Position numbers and translations under genes: made by a program. Below are positions 45,030 to 56,460 of a stretch of 64,000 nucleotides of DNA, piece after piece (position 1 is the first letter of the stretch; every line of letters starts with the position of its first letter). The notes beneath the pieces are model-generated. The model saw nothing but the letters and a program-made list of their open reading frames with translations. It ran no database searches and was not told the DNA's origin. Source of the stretch: Cyclina sinensis (Eukaryota; Mollusca; Bivalvia; Venerida; Veneridae); contig JAAONU010000002.1 of the NCBI GenBank assembly GCA_012932295.1, positions 19,623,770 to 19,687,769 of the forward strand, in the 5' to 3' direction.

Positions 45030-47685
45030 ACAAGAGGGCCATCATGGCCCTGGATCGCTCACCTGATTACTTTGGCTGTAGGTTTGCTGTTAAGCAGTAT
45101 TTCATTTTTTAATTGAAAATATATAAGTGCCTACAAACCAAATATGTAAAATATCAGTCAATAAATAAAGGCTCTATGACAGAAAGTAAAAATATTTATT
45201 ATAAGCTATGGTGACCTTGACCGTTACCCAGTGACCTCAAACCCTACCTATGGGTAGAGGTCCATGCAAGGAACCTATATATTGAATATCAAAGATATTG
45301 GTCTATAAATAAAGGCTCTATGAGGTACAGTAGATAAATCTATTTTATGCCTCCATGACCTTTAACCTTTAGCCTTTAAAGATTTCCGTTTTTACATATT
45401 AAGGGCCCCCGTTGCGGGGCAAATTTGACCCCAGGGCCAACATTCAAACAAAATTGATAAAGGTTCATTACACAATACTCAATACCAAATATCTAAGATA
45501 TAGACCTATTTGTTTTGGAGAAAAATTAATTTTCATGTTTCTCCTATATAAATCTATGTAAACCAAGTGAACCCTTGGGCATGGCCAATTTTGACCCAGG
45601 GAACATAACTTGAACAAACTTGGTAGACATCCACTAGACAATGCTACATACCAAATATCTAAGCTCTAGGCATTGAGGTTTCCAGTAAGAAGGTTTTTAA
45701 AGATTGCCTTTTTTAAATAATAAGGGCCCCCAGGGCGGGGCAAATTTTGACCCCGGGGCCAACATATAAACAATACTGGTAAAAATTCTCTACACAATAC
45801 TCCACACCAAATATCTAACATCCAGTCTTATTAGTTTCAGAGAAAAATGATTTTTCATGTTTTTCCTATATAAATCTATGTAAACCAAGAGAACCCTGGG
45901 GCGTGGCCAATTTTGACCCAGGGGACATAATTTGAACAAACTTGGTAGACATCCACTAGACAATGCTACATACGAAATATCTAAGCTGTAGGCATTGAGG
46001 TTTCCAGGAAGAAGATTTTTAAAGATTTCCTTTTTTACATATTAAGGGCCCCCGTTGCGGGGCCAATTTTGACCCCAGGACCAACATTTAAACAATATTG
46101 GTAAAGGTTCATTACACAATACTCAACACCAAATATCTAAGGTCTAGACCTATTTGTTTTGGAGAAAAATTACTGTTCATGTTTTTCCTATATAACTATA
46201 TGTAAAACAAGAGAACCCTTGGGCGTGGCCAATTTTGACCCAGGGAACATAACTTGAACAAACTTGGTAGACATCCACTAGACAATGCTACATACCAAAT
46301 ATCTAAGCTCTAGGCATTGAGGTTTCCAGTAAGAAGGTTTTTAAAGATTGCCTTTTTTAAATAATAAGGGCCCCCAGGGCGGGGCAAATTTTGACCCCGG
46401 GGCCAACATATAAACAATACTGGTAAAAATTCTCTACACAATACTCCACACCAAATATCTAACATCTAGTCTTATTAGTTTCAGAGAAAAATGATTTTTC
46501 ATGTTTTTCCTATATAAATCTATGTAAACCAAGAGAACCCTGGGGCGTGGCCAATTTTGACCCAGGGGACATAATTTGAACAAACTTGGTAGACATCCAC
46601 TAGACAATGCTACATACAAAATATCTAAGCTGTAGGCATTGAGGTTTCCAGGAAGAAGATTTTTGAAGATTTCCTTTTTTACATATTAAGGGCCCCCGTT
46701 GCGGGGCCAATTTTGACCCCAGGACCAACATTTAAACAATATTGGTAAAGGTTCATTACACAATACTCAACACCAAATATCTAAGGTCTAGACCTATTTG
46801 TTTTGGAGAAAAATTACTTTTCATGTTTTTCTATATAACTATATGTAAAACAAGAGAACCCTGGGGCGTGGCCAATTTTGACCCAGGGGACATAACTTTA
46901 ACAAACTTGGTAGACATCCACTAGACAATGCTACATACCAAATATCTAAGCTGTAGGCATTGAGGTTTCCAGTAAGAAGATTTTTTAAGATTGCCTTATT
47001 TACATATTAAGAGCCCCCCGGGCTGAGCCAATTTTGATCCCGGGGCCAACATATAAACAATACTGGTAAAGGTTCATTACACAATACTCCACACCAAATA
47101 TCTAAGGTCTAGTCCTATTAGTTTCGGAGAAAACAGATTTTTCATGTTTTTCCTATATAAATTTGTGTAAACCAAGAGAACCCTGGGGCGTGGCCAATTT
47201 TGACGCAGGGGACAAAATTTGAACAAACTTGGTAAACATCCACTAGACAATGCTACATATCAAATATCTAAGCTGTAGGTTTCTGAGAAGATTTTTAAAG
47301 ATTTCCTATATAAGTCTATGTAAAGTGAAGTGACCCCTGGGGCGGGGCCAATTTTGACCCCAGGGAAATAATTTGAACAATTGTTGTAGAGTTCCATTGG
47401 AGGGTGCTCAATGCCAAATATCTAAGCTCTAGGCCTAGTGGTTTCAAACAAGAAGATTTTTAAAGTTTTTCCTTTAGGTTGCTATGGCAACCAGAGTTCT
47501 GCATGGAATTGATTTTTTGAACAACTTTGGAAGAGCATCATGCAAAGAACATCCATGGCAAGTTTCATCAACTTTGGCCCAGTGGTTTCAGAGGAGATTT
47601 CGTCTGAATGAAAAGTTTACGGCCGGACGCCGGACGGATTGTGATCACAAAAGCTCACTTTGGGACTCTGTGACAGGTGAGCTAA
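45030..47685 (+). mobile_element. Family A, full length, c1b array with higher-order repeats
   Basis: Head palindrome GGGCCATCATGGCCC (a one-base variant), then an alternating array. One c1b unit has 'gagaaccctggggcgtggcc', the next 'attaagggcccccgttgcgggg'. 'cccccgttgcgggg' recurs near 45406, 46050 and 46694, a spacing of about 644 bp (four units), and these blocks are nearly identical. It ends AGCTCACtttgggactctgt-GACAGGTGAGCTAA. Confidence 0.85.
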
Positions 47686-48139
47686 AAAGTCTCTTCTATA
47701 AATATTTGTGTCCAATGGGGCGATACTATGAAAAATATCATGTATTAAAGAAACCTACCTTGTACAGAGAACACCCAAGATTCTTGTTTTAGATATACAA
47801 TTTATGTTCTGTTTAACTTTACTTAAATAATATCTATTGTTCCTGCAAGCACCATCATACATGTATGTAAAACTCTTTTAATTCTAAAACATGTGCAAAA
47901 ATAATAAATACTTCTTTTATTTTACATTTTAACTTTAATCAGAAAGTAAATGATATATAATGACAAAATAAGCACAAGCAACACTGATCAGCCAGGAGGT
48001 GACATGCCCAGGTGTAAGAGGCCCTTTTATTTCACTGATGAAATAATTTAGAATCAAATCTGATCAACTAAACATGAAAGGAATAAATATCAACTATTAA
48101 TGTAACAATGAATTTATGATTATTAAAATGAAATTTATA
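47686..48139. other. Unique intronic gap
   Basis: AT-rich with no repeat core, exon or RNA gene recognised. Confidence 0.5.
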
Positions 48140-49846
48140 ACAAGATATGTTTGTAAAACATGTATGCCCCCTGTCGGCAGCCAATTAGTCACGTGGCCAG
48201 ATTATTGTGACTGACTTTTGACCTAGTGACCAAATATACATGTTATCTAAAATGTAAGTCTCACAGTCCACAAAACCCGATGCCATTTGGTAGCCAAGTA
48301 ATTGGTCTGAACTGTTTTAACATACATGTAACCTTGACCTTTGACCCCAAAATCAATAGGGGTCATCGACTGGCCAAGACAAATGCAGATATGAAGTTTG
48401 AGGGTCAACGGCACATGGGTTGTCAAGTTATTGATTGGAAACCGTTTTTTACCTACAAGGTCAATGTGACCTTGACCTTTGACCCCTTGACCCCAAAATC
48501 AATACGGGTCATCTACTGGTGATGGACAACCATCCTACTAAGTTTGAAGTTTCTAGTCCTAAGCGGTCTCTAGTTATTGATCCGAAACCGTTTTTAAGAT
48601 GAAAGTCTCTGTGATCTTGACCTTTGACCTCATGAGCTCAAAGTCAAAAGGAGTCATCTACTGGTGATGACCAACAAACCAGCATACCAAGTTTGGTGAA
48701 CCAAGGTCAAAGCGTTCTCTAGTTATTGATCAGAAACCGTTTTTAAGGATGAAAGTCTCTGTGATCTTGACCTTTGACCTAATGACCTCAAAGTCAAAAG
48801 GAGTCATCTACTGGTGATGACCAACCAACCAGCATACCAAGTTTGGTGAACCTAGGTCAAAGCGTTCTCTAGTTATTGATCTGAAACCGTTCTGAGGATG
48901 AAAGTCTCAGTGATCTTGACCTCTGACCTAATGACCTCAAAGTCAATAGGGGTCATCTACTGGTGATGACCAACCAGCCAGCATACCAAGTTTGGTGAAC
49001 CTAGGTCAAAGCGTTCTCTAGTTATTGATAGGAAACCGTTTTTAGGATGAAAGTCTCTGTGATCTTGACCTTTGACCTTATGACCTCAAAGTCAATAGGG
49101 ATCATCTACTGGTGATGACCAACCAGCATACCAAGTTTGGTGAACCTAGGTCAAAGCGTTCTCTAGTTATTGATTGGAAACCGTTTTTAGGATGAAGGTC
49201 CCTGTGAGCTTGACCTTTGACCTTATGACCTCAAAATTAATAGGGGTTATCTACTGGTGATGACCAACCAGCATACCGAGTTTGGTGAACCTAGGTCAAA
49301 CCGTTCTCTAGTTATTGATCGGAAACCGTTTTTAGGATGTAGGTCCCTGTGATCTTGACCTTTGACCTAATGACCTCAAAATCAATAGGGGTCATCTACT
49401 GGTGATGACCAACCAGCATACCAAGTTTTGTGAACCTAGGTCAAAGCGTTCTCTAGTTATTGATTGGAAACCGTTTCTACCTACAAGGCCAATGTGACCT
49501 TGACCTTTGACCCCTTGACCCCAAAATCAATAGGGGTCATCTACTAGTGATGGACAATCATCCTACCAAGTTTGAAGTTTCTAGGCCTAAGCGTTCTTTA
49601 GTTATTGGTCGGAAACCGTTTCTACCTTCAAGGTCAATGTGACCTTGACCTTTGACTTCTTAACCCCAAAATCAATAGGGGTCATCTACTGGTGATGGAC
49701 AATCATCCTACCAAGTTTGAAGTTTTTAGGCCTAAGCATTCTTTAGTTATTGGTCGGAAACCATTTGGTCTACGGACCGACGGACCGACCGACAGACAGA
49801 CAATTGCAAAGCAATATACCCCCTCTTCTTTGAAGTGGGGGCATAA
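48140..49846 (+). mobile_element. Family G element (GGGGGCATAA type), complete, c4 array
   Basis: ACAAGAT start, head hairpin ATGTTTgtaAAACAT, then ATGCCCCC. About ten units of roughly 147 bp follow, with 'gatcttgacctttgacct', 'caataggggtcatctactggtgatg', 'ccaagtttggtgaacctaggtc' and 'aaagcgttctctagttattga'. It ends with GACCGACGGACCGACCGACA and TATACCCCCTCttctttgaaGTGGGGGCATAA. The head block is exactly complementary to GGGGGCAT. Confidence 0.82.
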
Positions 49847-49984
49847 TTATCAAATAGGTTTTCATCAATGGCACATTTTTGATGAGGCTGCTCACTTTTC
49901 AATAAGTTAAATGGATGTTTCACTAATTAGTATGCCATTCAATATCTCTGTACGGTTCCATCAATATGCAAATATGAAAATAAA

Positions 49985-50434
49985 AGAGACCAAACAAAAT
50001 TATTTTAATACATTTGAGAAGTCCATGCCAGGGTGCTTCAGACCAAATTTTGTGAATATCCATCAAGATTTTCACAAGAATAATCTTTTTTTTTTTCAAC
50101 TTTTAGCTATGGCAGCCCCTAAAAGAGGCCAAACAAGATTATGTGAACAAATTTAAGAGAGGTCCATGCAAGGACACTTCAAACCAAATTTGGTGAAAAT
50201 CCATCAAGCAGTTTATACGAAGAAGATGTTAAAAGTTTGTTTTTTTTACTAAATTTAGCTCTGGTGGCCCTTAAGAGGGCCAAACAAAATTATTTGAACA
50301 GACCTGACAGAGGCCCATGCTAGGATGCTTCAGACTTGTAGATCCACCAAGCAATTAATAAGATCAAGTTGTTTAAAGGTTTTTCTATTTTTAGCTCTGA
50401 TGGCCCCTAAAAGGGGCCAAACAAAACCATTTGA
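49985..50434 (+). repeat. c9 tandem cores ('ggccaaacaaaattattt')
   Basis: Three to four units of about 135-150 bp with 'aggccaaacaa.att.tttgaa', 'gtccatgc(a/c)agg', 'cttcagacc' and 'catcaag.agtt'. Only fragments, no ends. Confidence 0.6.
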
Positions 50435-51530
50435 ACAAGAGCCATGTTACACATGGTTAATCCCCCCGCCGGGAAGAAGCTACCTGAAGGTTGTACTTTC
50501 AAACACTCAATGTAATAATGTTTGAAGAAAATCCCACAAAAAATAGGCAAGGTAGAGTTATTGTTCTTGCAAACTGCACTTCCTACCAATGTGCTATGTC
50601 AGTTAAGTTTGAAGAAAATCGCTCAAGCACTTTTGGAGTTATGCTTCAGACTAAGTTTTTCCATTAAATCTGATAAAGGGGAATAATTCTAAAAGTAGGC
50701 ATGGTAGAGTTATTGTCTTTCACACTGCACCTCCTCCAAATGTGCTCTTTCAGTATATGAAGTTTGAAGAAAATCACTCAAGTACTTTTGGAGTTATGCT
50801 CCGGACAAAACTGGAACGGACGGACACATGGACGGACAGAGACCATTTCTAATATCCCCTCAGCCTTTGGCGGGGGGATAATAAGTTCAAGAATTCAAGA
50901 ATTAGATATACATGTATATGCTGGGATTTTTAAAATGTAAACAAAGTAAATCTGATAAAGGGGAATATCTCTAAAAAAAAAGGCAAGGTAGAGTTATTGG
51001 ACCTGTACACTGCACTACCTACCAATGTGCTCTGTCAGTGTATGAAATTTGAATAAAATCCCTCAAGTAGTTTAGAGTTATGCTCCGGACAAAATTTATC
51101 AAGTAATTCTGATAAAGGGGAATAACTCTAAAAATAGGCAAGGTAGAGTTATTGTTCTTGCACATTGCACTACCTACCAATGTGCTCTGTCAGTGTATGA
51201 AGTTTGAATAAAATCCCTCAAGTAGTTTTAGAGTTATGCTCCAGACAAAATTTATCAAGTAATTCTGATAAAGGGGAATAACTCTAAAAATAGGCAAGAT
51301 AGAGTTATTGCACTTGCACACTGCACTCCCTACCAATGTGCTCTGTCAGTGTATGAAGTTTGAATAAAATCCCTCAAGTAGTTTTGGAGTTATGCTCCGG
51401 ACAAAATTTATCAAGTAATTCTGATAAAGGGGGTGTTACTCAAAAAATAGGCAAGGTAGAGTTATTGGACTTGCACACTGACGGACGAAAGGCATTCCTC
51501 ATATCTCTTCCGCCTTTGGCGGGGGGATAA
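50435..51530 (+). mobile_element. Family B element, complete, with internal terminator
   Basis: ACAAGAGCCATGTTACACATGG head, then ATCCCCCCGCC, two cores, an internal end-like hairpin (CCTCAGCCTTTGGCGGGGGG-ATAA near 50860-50882), the linker 'caagaattcaagaattaga', four more cores and a final CGCCtttGGCGGGGGGATAA. Confidence 0.8.
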
Positions 51531-54232
51531 AAAATTTGAGAGAGGACCATGTAAGGATGCTACATATCAAGTATGGAGTCATTCTGATCTTTTCTTTCAA
51601 AGGAAAGGTGTTTAAGTGACAAGACAATGTAAAAACATATGACCCCTCAGAGAAGCCAATCTGACCCCCCAGCAATAATTTTAATACCTTTGGTGTAGGT
51701 CCACTAGGTTGCACTATATACCAAATATCTAAGCTCTAGGTCTTATGTTTTTGAAAAGAAGATTTTTAAAGTTTTATCATATAAGACTATATAAAAACAA
51801 ATAACTTTCGGGGCAGGGCCAATTTTGTCCCTGTGGCAATAATTTGAACAACTTTGATAGAGGACCACTACATGATGACACATACCAAATACCAAGGTTC
51901 TAGGCCTTGTGGTTTTAGAGAACAAGATATTTTAAGTTTTCCCTATATAAGTCTATGTAAAACAAGTGACCCCCGGGGCGGGGCCATTTTTGAGCCCAGG
52001 GGGATAGTTTGAACAATTTTAGAAGAGGACCACTAGATAATGCTCTATACCAAATATCTAAGCTCTATGCCTTACGGTTTCAGAGAAGAAGATTTTTAAA
52101 GATTTACTATATAACACTATGTAACAAGAGCCATGTTACACATGGTTAATCCCCCAGCCGGGAAGAAGCTACCTGAAGGTTGTACTTTCAAACACTCAAT
52201 GTAATAATGTTTGAAGAAAATCCCACAAAAAATAGGCAAGGTAGAGTTATTGTTCTTGCAAACTGCACTTCCTACCAATGTGCTATGTCAGTGTATTAAG
52301 TTTGAAGAAAATCGCTCAAGCACTTTTGGAGTTATGCTTCGGACAAAGTTTTTTAATTAAATCTGATAAAGGGGAATAATTCTAAAAGTAGGCATGGTAG
52401 GGTTATTTTCTTTCACACTGCACCTCCTCCAAATGTGCTCTTTCAGTATATGAAGTTTGAAGAAAATCACTCAAGTACTTTTGGAGTTATGCCCCGTACA
52501 AAACTGGAATGGACGCACGCACGGACGGACAGAGACCATTTCTAATATCCCCTCCACCTTTGGCAGGGGGATAATAAGTTCAAGAATTCAAGAATTAGAT
52601 ATACATGTATATGCTGGGATTTTTAAAATGTAAACAAGTAAATCTGATAAAGGGGAATAACTCTAAAAAATAGGCAAGGTAGAGTTATAGGACTTGCACA
52701 CTGCACTACCTACCAATGTGCTCTGTCAGTGTATGAAGTTTGAATAAAATCCCTCTAGCAGTTTTTGAGTTGTGCTCTGGACAAAATTTATCAAGTAAAT
52801 TTGATAAAGCGGAATAACTCTAAAAAAGGGCAAGGTAGAGTTATTGCACTTGCACACTACACTACCTACCAATGTGCTCTGTCAGTGTATGAAGTTTGAA
52901 TAAAATCCTTCAAGTAGTTTTGGAGTTATACTCCGGACAAAATTGTTTCGGACGGATGCACGGACGCACAGATGCACGGAGCACAGACGGACGAAGGGCA
53001 TTTCTAATATCCCCTTCGCCTTTGGCGGGGGGATAAATAAAACTAGTGACCCCTGGGGCAGAGCCATTTTTGACCCAAGGAAAATAATTTGAACAACTTT
53101 TGTAGAGGACCACTACATGATGATACATACCAAATACCAAGGTTCTAGGCCTTGTAGTTTTAGAGAAGAAGATTTTTTTAAGTTTTCCCTATATAAGTCT
53201 ATGTAAAACAAGTGACCCCTGGGGTGGGGCCATTTTTGACCCCAGGGGGATAGTTTGAACAATTTTAGAAGAGGACCACTAGATCATGCTCTATTACAAA
53301 TATCTAAGCTCTACACCTTACAGTTTCAGAGAAGATTTTTAAAAATTTACCTTATAACAATATGTAATAAATCTAGTGACCCCCAGGCCAGGGCCATTTG
53401 ACCCCAGGAGAATAATTTAAAAACAATTTTTGTAGAGGACCACTACATGATGACACATACTAAATACCAAGGTTCTAGGCCTTGTGGTTTTAGAGAACAA
53501 GATTTTTTAAGTTTTCCCTATATAAGTCTATGTAAAACAAGTGACCCCCGGGGCGGGGCCATTTTTGAGCCCAGGGGGATAGATTGAATACTTTTAGTAG
53601 AGGACCACTAGATGATGCTCTATACCAAATATCTAAACCTTACGCCTTACAGTTTCAGAGAAGAAGATTTTTAAAGATTTACTATATAACACTATGTAAT
53701 AAAACTAGTGACCCCCGGGGCCGAGCCATTTTTAACCCCAAGAGAATAATTTGAACAACTTTTGTAGAGGACAACTACATGATGACACATACCAAATACC
53801 AAGGTTCTAAGCCTTGTGGTTTTAGAGAACAAGATTTTTTAAGTTTTCTCTATATTAGTCTATGTAAAACAAGTGACCCCCAGGGCGGGGCCATTTTTGA
53901 CCCCAGGGGGATAGTTTGAACAATTTTAATAGAGGACCACTAGATAATGCTGTATATCAAATATTAAGGGTCTAGGCCTTGTGGTTTTAAAGAAGAAGAT
54001 TTTTAAAGTTTTTCCTTTCCGCTGCCATGGCAACCAGAGTTCTGCATGGAATTTAATTCTTTGAACAATTGTCAAAGGGGACCACCCAAGAAACATTCAT
54101 GGGAAGTTTGGATGAAATTCGCTTAGCGGTATATGAGAAGATGATGTCGTTTAAACTAAAAGTTTACGGACGGACGCCGGACAAATTGCGATCACAAAAG
54201 CTCACCTTGTCACTATGTGACAGGTGAGCTAA
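51531..54232 (+). mobile_element. c1 array with family A tail, split by a nested family B element
   Basis: c1 variant cores ('gaggaccactacatgatgacacat') on both sides of 52124-53036. The tail ends 'gtttacggacggacgcc' and CTCACCTTGTCACtatGTGACAGGTGAG, then CTAA. No head is recognised. Confidence 0.78.
52124..53036 (+). mobile_element. Family B element, complete (913 bp), with exact empty site
   Basis: ACAAGAGCCATGTTACACATGG head to GGCGGGGGGATAA. Flanks 'actatgta' and 'ataaaactagtgacccc' rejoin exactly as in the undisturbed sister core at about 53693-53715. There is no target duplication beyond one shared A. It contains the same internal terminator and 'caagaattcaagaattaga' linker as the other two family B copies. 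Confidence 0.9.
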
Positions 54233-54540
54233 AAATAGGTCATGCGATGACATTTTTGAAATCGGAACAAAAAACTGTACACATAGTCCAAATTTCATTG
54301 CCATAGCTCCAAAAACAAAACATAGGTCAGTAGGACAAAAATATAGGTCATGCAATTACATTTTTGAAATCAAAACGAAAAACTGTGCATATGCTCCAAA
54401 TTTCATTGCTGTAGCTAAAAAACAAAAAAGTAGGTCAGTAAGTCAAAAATATAGGTCAAGGAATAATGTTTTTGAAATCATGTTGAAAACCTGTACAAAT
54501 GGTCGAAATTTTATTGCCATAGCGAAAAACTTAAAAAAAT
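54233..54540 (+). repeat. c3 core fragment array
   Basis: Three c3 units, ending 'attgccatagcgaaaaactt' as at 1270-1290. Confidence 0.7.
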
Positions 54541-54555
54541 GAGAAAACAAATTTT

Positions 54556-54607
54556 CAGACGGGAGGGTGGGTTGAGGGGGGGTGGGGGGGGGGGGCGGGG
54601 GGAGGGG
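54556..54607 (+). repeat. G-rich patch between arrays
   Basis: Runs of 3 to 13 G separated by single T, A or C; another G run follows at 54738-54752. Confidence 0.9.
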
Positions 54608-56460
54608 TTTGAACAAATTTGGTAAAGGTCTACTGGACAATGCTGCACACCAAATATCTTAACTCTAGGCCTTGCGGTTTCTGACAAGAAGATTTTTTAA
54701 AGTTTTTCCTATATAAATCTATGTAAAACATGTGACCCCTAGGGCGGGGGGGGGGACCCCCAGGCGAGGGGGGATGACCTCACTGTGATCACAGTGCATA
54801 CTACCAAATATCTAAGCTACAGGCCCTGCAGTTTGTGACAAGAAGATTTTTAAAGTTTTTTGCTTTTTAACTCTTTGTAAAACATTTGACCCCTTGGGCT
54901 GGGCCAGCTTTGACACAGGGGCCATGATTTGAACAATCTTGGTAGAGGTCTATTAGACAATGCTCAACACCAAATATCTAAGCTCTGTGCATTGTAGTTT
55001 CTTACAAGAAGATTTTTTAAAGTTTTCCCTATATAACTCTATGTAAATCAAGTAAGCCCTGGGCGGGGTCATTTCTGACCCCAGGGTCATAATTTGAACA
55101 AACTTTGTAGAGGTCCACTAGATGATGCCTCATACCAAATATCTAAGCTCAAAGCCTTGTAGTTTCTGAGAAGAAACTTTTTAAAAAATTTACTATATAA
55201 CTCTATGTACAACATGTGACCCCTTGGGCGGAGGAAATTTTGACCCAGGAGCCAAAATTTGAACAATCTTGGTAGAGGTCTACTAGACAATGCTCAACAC
55301 CAAATATCTAAGCTCCATGCCTTGCTGATTCTGACAAGAAGATTTTTTATTGTTTTTCCTATATAACTAACTCTATGTAAAACAAGTGACCCCTGAGCGG
55401 GGCCATTTTGACCCAGGAGTCATGATTTGAACAAACTTGGTAAAGGTCTACTGGACAATGCTGCACACCAAATATCTAAACTCTAGGCCTTGCGGTTTCT
55501 GACAAGCAGATTTTTAAAAGTTTTTCCTATATAAATCTATGTAAAACATGTGACCCCTGGGGCGGGGCCAGTTTTGAACCAGGAGCCATGATTTGAACAA
55601 ACTTGGTAAAGGTTTACTAGATGATGCTGCATCACAAATATCTAAACTCTAGGCCTTGTGGTTTCTGACAAGAAGATTTTTTTTAAGTTTTCCCTATATA
55701 ACTCTATGTAATTCAAGTGACCCCCAAGGCACGGCCAGTTTTGACATCAGGGTCATAATTTGAACAATCTTGGTAGAGGTCCACCAGATGATGCCTCACA
55801 CCAAAAACCTAACTTGGTAAAGGTTCACTAGATGATACTGCATCCCAAATATCTAAACTCTAGGCCTTGCGGTTTCTGACAAGAAGATTTTTAAAGTTTT
55901 CACTATATAACTCTATGTAAAACATGTGACCCCTGGAGCTGGGCCAGTTCTGACCCAAGGTCATAATTTGAAGAATCTTGTTAGAGGTCAACTAGATAAT
56001 GCCTTACACCAAATATCAAAGCTCCATGCCTTGTCGTTTCTGACAAGAAAGAAGATTTTTAAAGTTTTCCTATATAACTCTATGTAAAACCAAGTGACCC
56101 CCGGGGCGGGGCCAGTTCTGACACCAGGATCATAATTTGAACAATCTTGGTAGAGGTCCACTAGATGATACTACATACCAAATATCATAGCTTCAGGCCT
56201 TGCAGATTTTGAGAAGAAGATTTTTGAAGTTTTTCCTTTTGCTTGGCATGGCAACCAGAGTTCTGCATAGAATTGAATTCTTTGAACAACTTTGGTAGAG
56301 CACATGCAAGGAACATCCCTGGCAAGTTTCATTGAATTTGGCCCAGTGGGTTCAGAGGAGATGTTGTTTGAATGGAAATGTTGATGATGCACGTACGACA
56401 GACCGGACGAAGGGGGATCACAATAGCAATCACAATCACACTGCGTGACAGGTGAGCTAA
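54608..56460 (+). mobile_element. c1 array with family A tail; head missing
   Basis: About ten c1 cores of roughly 165 bp, then 'gcaaccagagttctgcatag', a degenerate microsatellite and a broken hairpin ending GACAGGTGAGCTAA. Confidence 0.75.

Noticed and set aside
48140..49846. Regular 147-bp array considered as a centromeric satellite
   Set aside because: It is bounded by a matching head and tail, is only about ten units long, and lies within a gene intron.
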